This document shows positions 24,579 through 34,646 of a DNA stretch of 64,000 nt, piece by piece. The stretch covers positions 2,658,501-2,722,500 of the forward strand of contig JAGVVL010000018.1 in the NCBI GenBank assembly GCA_018287875.1, written 5' to 3'. Made by a program: the position numbers and the translations under genes. A model generated the notes under the pieces. The model did not search any database. It had not been told where the DNA came from and worked only from the letters and a program-made list of their open reading frames with translations. Position 1 is the first letter of the stretch, and each line of letters begins with the position of its first letter. This DNA is from Nigrospora sphaerica. Lineage: Eukaryota > Ascomycota > Sordariomycetes > Amphisphaeriales > Apiosporaceae.

Positions 24579-25544
24579 GACTCGGCCCAGGCCCCACCCC
24601 CGCCTGCTTCACTGGATTACGGGGTTATAGTTGAGGAAAATCCGGGGGAGGCTCTTGGGGGCGGATGCCGATGGCATGTGGCACTGGTGTACTTCCCCGC
24701 GACATCCCATATCCGCCTGCAACCAACCACTCAACGCCATCGCGGGATTCGGGTCTGGCCACGTGCTTATGGTTCTGCCTTGAGCCAATTCGTAGCCCCA
24801 ATTGACTTACGTTCTGGGTCCTCCCCCAAGTGCTCTCAGCCATCGGTTCGGGCAACCCTCCGTTGGCTCGCGCGTGAGACACGGACAAGCTATTCACCAG
24901 CGAACGCCCTGCTGCTTCCTTGGCGATCGCTCCATGGGGCCAGAGCATGCGGGGTATGCTTCCAAGGTTTCACGCCCGTCTCCGAGTGACCGAGAGACGG
25001 CCCGACTATAGTGGGTGGGTATAGGGGCGTGCCCACGAACTCAATGCACGCCGCTGCCAGTTTGCCGAGCCCGCCCCTTCCGATAACGCCCTTTGCTTTC
25101 CGGCAGAACTTCCATACGGAGCCGGTGTTCGTGTATGCCCGGGGTGAGAGCTATGTGCGCGCGTCTTGTGTCTCAAAGTGGCCTTTTGGATCAACGGGCG
25201 AAAGTACCGGGTGCCCGGCATCCTCGTAGATGGAGCTGTTTCTCCGGTTGATACGCAAAGGCCCTCATATAGTCAAATTAGAACGAATTAGGCAGAAGGC
25301 TTTTTGTCTTGGGATCCGTCTGTTCCTGCACCTCTCGCGCCCGTCCTGTCCTTCTCCCAGCGTACACTTGTCTCCCAGGGGTATTATCATTCGCTAATCA
25401 CCAAAACCAACCGAAATAGTTGAAAAAGCCCATTCGGCGTGCCAGCGCCATTTAATAGGGCAGCCGACGCGGAACACATAAGGATGCGTCCTCTCGGTAA
25501 CCCCGTCGGAAAGGAGACGGCCAAACGTGCTGGAAGCCGCCGGG
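24579..25544. other. Convergent intergenic region
   Basis: Lies between the 3' ends of the M24 peptidase gene and the PTH11-like gene, so it should hold both terminators. No RNA gene, repeat or protein recognised. Confidence 0.55.
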
Positions 25545-26797
25545 TCACGAGTACGGCTTCTGGGACCTTATCGAGCCTGTCAGCTCGATCTCGTCGGGAG
25601 CCTTTCCGTGCTCCCGCGCTCGGGAATGGCCGGACAGGCCGTAGGAGGTCGACGCCACGGTCCAGCGCATGGCCGCTCGAAGCCAGGCCGGCGTGAAGCG
25701 CGTGACTAGCGGCTTCAGCGTCGCGAGGCAGTTGGTGATGATGTAGGTGCCCGTCTCGATGATGGACCAGCCCACCAGAGCGACCGAGGCGACTGAGGAG
25801 AGGACGGTCAGTTTCTTCCGGCGACCCCGAGACCCGGGGGTCTGAACATGACCTACAAGTGCGGTCCGTAAAGGCGGCGGTGCCGAAAAAGGTGACGGCG
25901 CGGAGGATGGACGCGACGATGCCACTAGGAGCCCCTTGGTCAACCTCGAGACGCCCGCGAGAAGAGCGCCGGCCTGCGGGACACGGGAAAAACTTACAAA
26001 CTGCCAACGGCGAAGATGATGACAAGGGCCAGCCTCTTGGCCAGGGGCAGCCTCAAGTCCCAGATGGTGGCCAGCGGCATGACGATGATGAAGAGGTCCA
26101 GCACGATGCCGGGCAGGCTCTGGGCGTGGAAGAAGGCCTGGACGTCGATGCAGACGCCGCCGGGGACGGAGTGATCCCACCAGAAGGCGAGGGGCCGGCA
26201 CTGGAGGCCGGCGGTGACGATGAAGGAGAGGCTGGTGGAGGCGAGCAGGACGAGCAGGACGTGGGCGAACCGGCGCATGGACCCCTGCCAGTTGAGGACG
26301 CGCAGGTAGAGGAAGACGATGGCCATCTTGGGCAGCGACATGGACGCGAAGTAGATGATCTCGAAGGCCAGGATGCACTTGGCCCAGCCCGCGAGCTTGG
26401 CCGGGTCGTGCTCCTCGAGGAAGTCGACGTGGCGGCCGACGCCGCCGACGCGGACCATGACTAGACGCAGTCGTCAGCGGGGAAACAAACCCTCCCGTCC
26501 TCCCAAACCCCCGTCCCCCCCCCCGCCCCTTCTCAGGCGGGCGGTCGGCAAGTGGCACGTACTCAAGCCCATGGCGCACATGCCCAGGTTGACGACGTAG
26601 GCGGCCACGAGGAAGACGTCGTCGAGGCCGAAGGGCGCGGCCGTGAAGCTTTTGGCGTAGAAGCGCAGGGTCAGGAAGACGGAGGTGAGGACGGCGAAGG
26701 CGATGGAGATGGCGTCGAGCACGCCGCCGGCGTCCTCGTCGAAGTCCTCGGGGCGGAGGACCCCGGTGCCGGCGTTGAGCGATAACGGCCCGGCCAT
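25545..26797 (-). CDS. PTH11-like seven-helix membrane protein
   Basis: Four exons, 26797-26563, 26460-25998, 25924-25857 and 25792-25545, all joins in frame, giving 337 residues. Hydrophobic segments in order: LDAISIAFAVLTSVFLTLRF, DDVFLVAAYVVNLGMCAMGL, CILAFEIIYFASMSLPKMA, HVLLVLLASTSLSFIVTAGL, LPGIVLDLFIIVMPLATIW, LALVIIFAVGSFGIVASIL and VALVGWSIIETGTYIITNCL: seven helices, matching the fungal rhodopsin-like domain of PTH11-related receptors. Motifs typical of that family are present: LRFYAK after helix 1, LPKMAIVFLYLR, and the CRPLAFWWD loop after helix 4. There is no CFEM domain. The C-terminal tail after helix 7 is hydrophilic and probably cytoplasmic. Such proteins are thought to sense surface or chemical cues through G proteins; the ligand is unknown. 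The frame is open upstream to an ATG at 26959, but the ATG at 26797 starts directly before the first helix region. Confidence 0.87.
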
Positions 26798-28065
26798 GAT
26801 GGAAGGGAGGGTTCCTGCCGAGTCGGCGAGTAAAGTTCCAGGGACGGCGGGGGGAGCGCAGCTCTCTTGGCTCTCGCAGAAAAGCCTCAGCCCGAGCTTG
26901 GCTGGAGGGACGGCGGTCGGGGGGCGTCGATCAACAGTGCTTCTTCGGGCAGATGGCAAAAAAGACCAGACGGACAGTATGCGACCCGCGCGTGACGGGG
27001 GAAGGGGTTCTATAGTTCGACGATGGTCGGTTCGCGCCGAAAACGACCCTGGTCGGACGAGGTCCTACCGCCTCCGAGGGCCACTTCGGGGCTACCCCGT
27101 AACAAGGAGAGCCGTCGTCCCAGGCGCGACAGTCACGACGAGCTCGGGTACTCGTGATTGGCATGCTAGGCTGCCTCGAGGCCTTGCGGCCGACCCAAGG
27201 GCGCGGATGGCTCGCATAATAGGACGGTTTCGCAACAGGAAACGGAACACAGCCGTGCGGCGGCTCCTGTACCAGGCCATGGGGGGCCCGGGCCATCGGC
27301 CTCCTATTTGCCCGTCTGCCGGAAATTTCCCCCGGGGGGGAGTGGTGGGAAGGCGAGGTACTTCCTGAGCCCTGCCGCAGGCTTCCCGAGTCCGCAGGCC
27401 AGGCGGGGGAGGCACCGTCTGAGGACACCTGAGGCTCCGAGGGCATCTAGGCCGTCTCGCGGCCGGCAAACGAACAAGCATTTGGGCTAAGCCCCGAGAG
27501 CGATCCGGGCCGGGGTACCCTGTCGGGGCAGTCGATCCTTGAAGCAAATCTACGACCGGGCCGGCGGGGCCGCTTGATGATTTCCCACGCAGCCCAACCA
27601 ATGCCCGTCTCTTGCTGTTCCTTTCCTGCAGCTGATTGTCCTCGCGACCTCTGATTACCCCCATCCGAGCCCCCGGAACGGCGTGCTTCCTCTTTGTTCA
27701 GCGGCCGCCAGAACGACCTTATTCGTCGGTTCCGTTGCGATCGTCGCCCTGCTAACTTGCTCAAGTGCCGGCCACTTTAACCTCGCGGCCTCCGCATTGA
27801 TGCCGTTGGACGTCGACCGGGGACGGATGAAACGACTAGCCTCGCCTGCTCACACCATCGCCCACCGCTGGGTGAAGCGTAGCGGTTGCAACGTTCCCTG
27901 CAACCCTGGCCGTCATCCCCTACCGCAGGCCCGTTGCGCATGGTCAGCCTTGGGCGCCTTTCACCCAATGAGGAATCGCGGGCAGGCCCAATATGCCCCA
28001 AATTGGAACCAGCGGCTCCCTTTGTCCGGCGCGAGGGCCCCAGTCTTCCACCCCTCGAGCTGAAT

Positions 28066-28178
28066 GGCCAGTGGGCGTTGTCTTCCGAATCAGACGGTTC
28101 GACGGCCAGTGGCGTTGCCTTCCAAACCAGACGAGGCAACGGCCCCAGCGGCGTTGCCTTCCGAATCGGACGACCCTC
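28066..28178. repeat. Three diverged tandem units of 37-38 bp
   Basis: Units 28066-28103, 28104-28140 and 28141-28178 share the core GGCGTTG-CTTCC-AA-C-GACG. Because units are 37-38 bp long, the repeat shifts frame between copies, which argues against a protein repeat. Confidence 0.8.
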
Positions 28179-31100
28179 TCCTTCGGGGACCGACCTCAAG
28201 CAGCCCCTGCCGACTGCGCCGGGCTCGCCAGGCACAGCGCACGCGCGGGCGCGCGCGAGATCTTGCGGCTGTCGCGCTTGGCGAGCGAGGGCGGCGTGAC
28301 TCGTTCGTCTCAACACCTGGGGTGCTGTCCGCCTCGCCGGCTGGGTTTCCCATCTTTGACCTCCCAGCGCCTGGCTGGCACCTCGTCCCGACGCTGGCCC
28401 CCCAAGCTGGGCCGCTCCCGTGGCTGGACGCTGTGTCCTACATGACCGGGACCAAGGGCGGACAGCGTGTAGATGCTGCGCCGCACGTTGCCGTCCCGGA
28501 GGACCGGCCGAATGGTGCTGGACTATTTGCGAGATCCGGTTGGGTGTGATTGCGCTCATGGCCGGGGGCAGTTCGGCAACAGTAGCCCCGGGCCTGCAGC
28601 CAAAGAGAGGCTTCCCGGTCCCTGGCATGTTAGAATGCTTGCGCACCTCCTCCCACATCGGCATCCTCGATGGTATGACTCATGCCTTGCGCAGGTCGGG
28701 CGGCCAATTTTGCTGATTTCAGGAGCATTTTCCCGAGGGCTGCTACGTGCCGCACCTGCATATCGACTGCCAAATCCTCCGAGAGCTGCCCGTCCGGTCG
28801 AACGCTGTGGCTACGACGTTCTGGCCGGGCCTGTCACATCGTGTTCGGTTTCGCGCCCAACCCCTGCACCACCCTGTGCGCAATCTGGTCGTGCATCTTT
28901 TCCTCTCGGGTTCCTCATTCTGCTGTTCTTTGGCTCCAACTCCACATCAGACGTTTTTGGTTCGCCCCGATGCATCCACTCCTTTGCCAGATGAGTGAAC
29001 TGACTCGGCTCGGACCAGCGACGGGGAATCCACACAACCACCCCCCCTACACCCAGCGTTGAGTCGCATAGATAACTTTTGTCGTTGGCCACCACAATTT
29101 GGTAGCCGAGAACTGGAAATCGGGAGAAAGATATCCTTTCATGTTCTGCTGCGGGAGAACTTAGTAGGGTCCATTCGTAGTACTTTCCTATTCTGCACCA
29201 CCGTGCAATACGAACTCCTTTCCATACCGCGGACAACCCCGTTATAGTTCTGCGCATTTTTCACGTGGGCGTCGGCCACATTAGCCATTACAGCCACCAA
29301 GCTACCGCGTCCTCTGAAGTTATACGATCTGTAGAACGGCGGTAGAGAGGATGCCTGCTACTTCGCTGCCTTTGAGACGGAAAATGCACGGGATGGTGCA
29401 GAGGCCGACTACATGTCGATATCTGAGGTCTTGCCCCGTTGTTTTGATCGCACACACGTGGACCAACGTTAATTTGGTGTCTGACTTGAAAACCGGTCTT
29501 GATGGCGGTTCTATCAACGCCTCTGTATTAGCCAACACACCACTTACATGTGCTTGGCCATAGTTGCCTATGGCTGTCCAAACCATAACAGGAACATTTC
29601 TGTTTCTCAGCGTTCATTCTTAAAGCGTTGGCTACAAGTTGATTCATTCAATCCATCCATGAGCAGAATTCAAGACAAAATCGGGTGGTTTGGTTTCAAC
29701 TTATTGGCGATTTGTTGTTTTCCGAGGTTGTAGCTAGCGACGGACCATTAAGTAGCCGTGTATTGTATTTTTCATGACGCGTGGAAGCACACCCTAACAA
29801 ACAGCACCACACCGCCCCAGCAGGAAACTGGGCAAAAGGACTTGAATCCGAAGACTGGGAGTCTTGGATCTAGTAGGGTTAATCTGTTGGTCGGCCACGC
29901 GCCACTGGGAGGATGAGCGTCGTGGATATATTCTACACCTTGCAAGGAATGCTCAAATGATCATAACTCGGCGGGAATGTGTGTCGTGCCGGATACCTTA
30001 GAGGCATGATGCTGTTGGGAAATGCTGAGAGCCAGAGAGTTTTTGTGTCGAATGTTCCCCTACCTGGCCGTCTTCGTTTCCTGGTTAAAAGACTTATGTG
30101 ATGGGTAGTCTCTTCCATAGTAAGAGACTGACGGAATATCATCGGGTATTAGAGTTGCTTCGAGACATTCTACTGACCATTTCGGAACGCTCACCGTGGT
30201 ACAATACACAGACCGGTAGTAGATATCAGCATTAAGAACAAACCAGGGAAACTGAACCCGGCTTGCCTGGACATGGTTTAACAATTTATACTCTACATAC
30301 TTACATCATTCTCAGTGACGCGTTGGGTCGATGTTAGGTCCATCTGTCATTGCTGACTATAAAACTCCAGTTGCTTAAAGGGGGGTTTTTCTTTTGCGCT
30401 AATTAACCACGAGCGATCTGAACTGTGCGGCTCAAACTTCCTCACAATAAGGAGCTCGAAATCGAGAAGAACGGCTAGAACTAAGCTATAAGGCGAGAAT
30501 GTGTATTGCAGCATGGCGCAAAGAGCCTTCCTTCCTGGATGTTGTGACTATCCCAACTGGCCCGGGAAATGCGAATTCTTTTTTATAGCCTATTCTGACC
30601 AATCAATAAACAGCGTCACGGAAAGGGAGGCCCAAAAAGGCTTGCGCCACACTTTAAGTACGGCACGGCCTGTAAGGAACGCTATAGGTCACAAGTCTCA
30701 TCTGAAATTCCAAAGTACTGGTGGGGACGCGCTACAAGTCGCGTTTCCCGAGCTTGTTGGGATACGCGGGTCAATTTATGGAAAGCAAGATTCCACAAGA
30801 CTTGCAGTAGTTCGTGGGGAGCTGGGATACGGAGCCGGAGCCGGAGAAAACAGCATCGGACAAGCAGAAAACCGAGTGTACCCCAGACACGCGCCTGGCA
30901 ACCAAACGAAACTCATCACTGCAAGCCCTGAAGGGATTGTTTTCTTTTTTGCACTTAGACGGGTTCCCGAATACGTAAGTGCTGTTAATGCTCCACGTGA
31001 ATCACCAGAAGTTCATTCATGGCCCCTGGCCAACCGTGGTTCAGGATGCAAAATTTCGGTCCCTGGTTTGACGAGTAGTGACGGCTTCGTTGTCATTGTC

Positions 31101-32846
31101 TCCCCACTTCAGTGGCCCTGCGCCGATGCATCAAAGGTTATGAATGGCTGAATCGCTACTAAAATTATGCTGGATAGAACCATGCCTCTGGGAGACAGCT
31201 GACATTTCTGACTGGGCTCAAAAACTGCCTAGGAGGTATGGCTTGTAGAACCCGCCAAGCTCACTGGCCTGAACACACAGAAGCAACTGAATTCGAGGGC
31301 TATGTTTTGCCGATCTTTTATCGAGTCGCGGTGAATGCCGTTGAAGTCTCTCCTATACATTCTAGCAGTTTGCCCCTGGCTCGAAGAAGAGCCGGCCTGC
31401 GAGGGTTTCTTTTTCTTCTCCACGTCCATCACGCAGCATTGGAGAAGGATTCTGCGTCCTTCTAAACAGGGGGAAATTGGACAGTCAAGGTAGAGGTTTT
31501 GAAGAGGCGTATGCGGGCGGGGGCCTTTGACCGGGGGTTTGCTTTTCTTCGGTCTTTCACAAAACAGGGCGGGCGAAAAAGCCGCCGAGACCATGCCAAG
31601 CGGTGCGTTGACAGGCCAGTCGTGGTCTCATGATTCTGGTTTCTCTGAGGGCGCATGAACACATGATTAGGGCCACCGCTGCCAGATATACAGATGGAGA
31701 TATCGGGGTTCAAGTGTGTCGATAACCCATTGTTTTGCCATCGGCAGGAGAAATGCCCGCCACCCACGCAGCGGTGTAGAGAGACCGGGGCAATTTGCGT
31801 GCTTAATTTCTAAGCACGCAAGTTGCAACGAACAGAGATATTTGCGTAACGGAAAGTAAAAGCCGTGTGGGATATGATGGACATTTGACTACAGACTCAA
31901 GGGTGAACTCGACACGGCCACGATGACATTAGGTACGTGATGAATCGATCGAAAGATCGATGATGCAGGAGATTCCCCGAATTCCTCACGCCCAAAACGA
32001 GACCAATGGGTAATATGTACTGGAACCAGCCCGTTGGTGTGCTGACATGCCTCGCCCTGCCACCAGCCAACTAGCCTGATACCATTCGCAGCCTTTTATT
32101 ATATGCCGCCGGAGCTTCTTCTCCGCTGCGACGGGGAGAAGGGCGCTAGAAGTAACGGGCCCACGAGAAACTCCTGGGAGCCTGGAAAGCCTGTCTTTTT
32201 TCGGACTAGAGGACACCTCGTCAACCCCCAGGGGCACCCGGATTTCGCATGAAGCTGAAAACGTGTCCGACAGAACATGCCAGTCACGGGCCAGCAGTCG
32301 GTCCAGAGCTTATGGGAGTTGGGTTGGGTGCATAAAACTACCGTAGTAGAGTCACGGGGGCGTGCGCAACGGTGGACGGGCAGATGGAGGCGGGCGTGGG
32401 TTGGCACAGAGGCCGATGGAACGGGACCACGGGCTGGCTGGGTCGGCGAGATCCGTGGCCGGCCGCCATCTAGACCTCTTCTGCCAGAGTTGACAATATA
32501 CCATTCCTAGGCCGGCCCACCGGAGGAGAGAGCCGTAGCCGGTAGGGCATGATACCAGATTTGGGGTGACGGCGCCCTCCACGAATCTGCCCAGCAAAGG
32601 TCCCAGTCAGTGTAATACCGGTGAACACCCCCACCTCGCAACGAATCGTCAGGGGCTGCCTCCGTTACCGACGCTCGCCAGGCGCCCGCTCCCGTGCTCT
32701 TGCGCCAGGCATCCGGAACACCGCCTGACATAACTTGAGCGCGGAAACATCATCTCGTGGTTTCTCAGCTCCGGGGAGGGTGCGCATTGTCCACCGGCTT
32801 GAGTAAGTACCTAGCCGAGAAGCTAACTAGATACTGGACTGTTCTA

Positions 32847-32887
32847 GCTTCGATGCGCATAAGGCTGGCTTCGATGCGCATAAGGCC
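32847..32887. repeat. Two tandem units of about 21 bp
   Basis: GCTTCGATGCGCATAAGG occurs twice, in direct tandem with a 3-base linker (CTG). It lies about 1.8 kb upstream of the Zn2Cys6 gene start. Confidence 0.85.
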
Positions 32888-33474
32888 CCCTAGTAAGAGC
32901 AATCGGTGGCAACAGGTGCCGGTGGCAAGCTGCAGCTCAGGCACAAAGGGGTGATGGTACTGAAGATCGAATATTTGATTGAACTGGAGGGGTGGTGCAC
33001 CTGGACCGATTTTCTTATGGGCTGCGTTCCGCGTTAGGTATCTCATTTGTCGCCGTTTTAGGTATTCTTCGGCTACTTCCCCGAGCCCGGAATCCCAGCA
33101 GTGCGATTGCCCAAACTGGCCCAAGCTCCCCCCCATGCTAGATGCTTAAGCCGTCTACGGAGAACTCCGTTATTCTGCCTCCAGCTGCTGGCAGTACACA
33201 GCTACAACATACCTGCCGGCATCACTTGATTTGCGGCCATCTATCCTCTATTCGGTAGGCCCCGCCAACAGGTACCTAGGTATGTAGGTAGGTGCCCAGG
33301 CAAGTAAAGTAGATGGCAGGTCGAAGGAGGGAAAGGAAAATGGAACAAAAACACTACGTTGAGCACCTCTTCGGTCTTCTTACCTGCCAGACGCAGCGCA
33401 GTCCGTTTGTCGCTCACATTGGTTACGTACTGAACGCATCTGCCTGCTGTGGCCTGCGTGACGCGTCTGCACGC

Positions 33475-33546
33475 GCCTTGGGCAGTTACACTTACCGAAC
33501 GGAGTACCGCGCCTTGGGCAGTTACACTTACCGAACGGAGTACCAC
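33475..33546. repeat. 36-bp tandem duplication, nearly perfect
   Basis: Units 33475-33510 and 33511-33546 differ at one base (GTACCGC versus GTACCAC at the end). The shared unit begins GCCTTGGGCAGTTACACTTA. It lies 1.1 kb upstream of the start of the Zn2Cys6 gene and could be a duplicated regulatory element or simply a recent slippage product. Confidence 0.9.
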
Positions 33547-34646
33547 CACCCAAGCTCTTACCCCCCAAAAGCCCCACCGCCTGCGGGCAGTCGCGCCAAT
33601 GATCCCTGCTCCCTCGCTCAACTTGCGTCCATAGTGACGGGTATTGCGACAACGAGAACAGAGTTCCAGAGTCAGGACCATCTCCCAGCAACAGCCCTGG
33701 GGTACTGCACGTAGGTTAGTCCGTACGCGGCGAGCCGCCCGGCCTCCAGCAGAGAGGAAAAGGGAGGGAGGGTGAGGGTGAAGGGCCGAGGGAGAGAGGA
33801 GAGAAAGCGAGACAGGGCGCATTCTCTCTGCGCCCCGTCCGCCCACGCCCTTGACAGCCGCCTTACATATTGCGATGCATTCATCCGTCCATCCGTGTGC
33901 TTCGTTACCTCTGCCGTCGAGGCTTGGAAACCTCCCATAGCACCGGTCCTGTACCCCCTCGCCCTCCCCGCGGCGTCCGCGTTCTTCAGGTCCCTCCCGT
34001 CTCCAGCCGCTCAACCCGAGCCGCTTACGCGCCCCCCCCCTCCGTGTGTGTCCCACGACGGCCGTCCCCGGCGGTCCCTGCCATCGGCTATCCAGTCAAC
34101 CGAGCTCTCCGAACAAGCCTCCTCCCGAATCCAGAAGCTCGGCTTCCCAGGATCTCCTGTCCCGCGAGTTTGGCGAATCAAAGCCGTCGCCCGTGACCTC
34201 AGCCTGCATCGACAGACCCTCTTCAAGCTTCGGATCACCACAACCTCGTGCGCACTGACCCCAGAGCCCAGCCCAGCCCTAGCAGATTGCGAGCCAGTCA
34301 GTCAGTCATCCATGGTCGGTTGGAGTTGTCGACGGCATCCCGCGTCCCCAGCACCGACGCCAGATCGCGATCTGTTTTCCGTAATTTTTCTTGAGCAGCC
34401 CACCCCCCACCCACTAAAACACACCTTCAAACCACGTCCAGTCGGGTACCGAGCGCATCGTGCGCGCTGTCATACCGGCCCTCCCACCCAACAGCAACCC
34501 CTCGCGCGCACGCGCACGCCCGCTTTGCGCCTGCCCGCCGTTCATTTTCCTTGTCGCCGCCCAGAGACCCCCGACCGTTACGAGGCTTGCGCAACGTCAT
34601 TGAGCATGACTTCATATGCCACAGGCAGCCCTTGTAGATCGTAGCG

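Larger units (their letters stand above)
26798..34646. other. 7.8 kb stretch without recognisable genes
   Basis: Three textures are visible. At 27.0-28.9 kb the DNA is very GC-rich, with long overlapping frames on both strands (up to 295 codons, minus strand 27777-28664) that look like GC artefacts. From about 29.0 to 32.0 kb the sequence is noticeably richer in A/T with a few mid-size frames (216 codons at 30501-31151, plus) and no family resemblance, possibly a decayed transposon. From 32.8 kb on it holds tandem duplications and then the C/T-rich promoter and leader of the Zn2Cys6 gene (33.8-34.6 kb). No reverse transcriptase, transposase or terminal repeat was recognised. Confidence 0.5.

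Noticed and set aside
28066..28178. CRISPR-like spacing of repeats
   Set aside because: Units are adjacent, diverged and without spacers, and the genome is eukaryotic.
27777..28664. 295-codon minus-strand frame
   Set aside because: Lies in a very GC-rich stretch where stops are rare on all frames; composition is Arg/Pro/Gly/Ala with no domain, and the 37-38-bp repeat inside it shifts frame between units.
29780..29890. tRNA-like arm around CTTGAATCCGAAG
   Set aside because: No complete acceptor or anticodon stem could be built around it.
30501..31151. 216-codon plus-strand frame
   Set aside because: No recognisable domain, no matching introns or neighbours, and it sits in the lower-GC interval that looks decayed.
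33241..34644. Long frames on both strands before the Zn2Cys6 gene (271 minus, 290 plus)
   Set aside because: They overlap each other, cover a 36-bp duplication and a C/T-rich leader, and consist of low-complexity Pro/Ser/Arg; best explained as promoter and 5' leader of the regulator gene.
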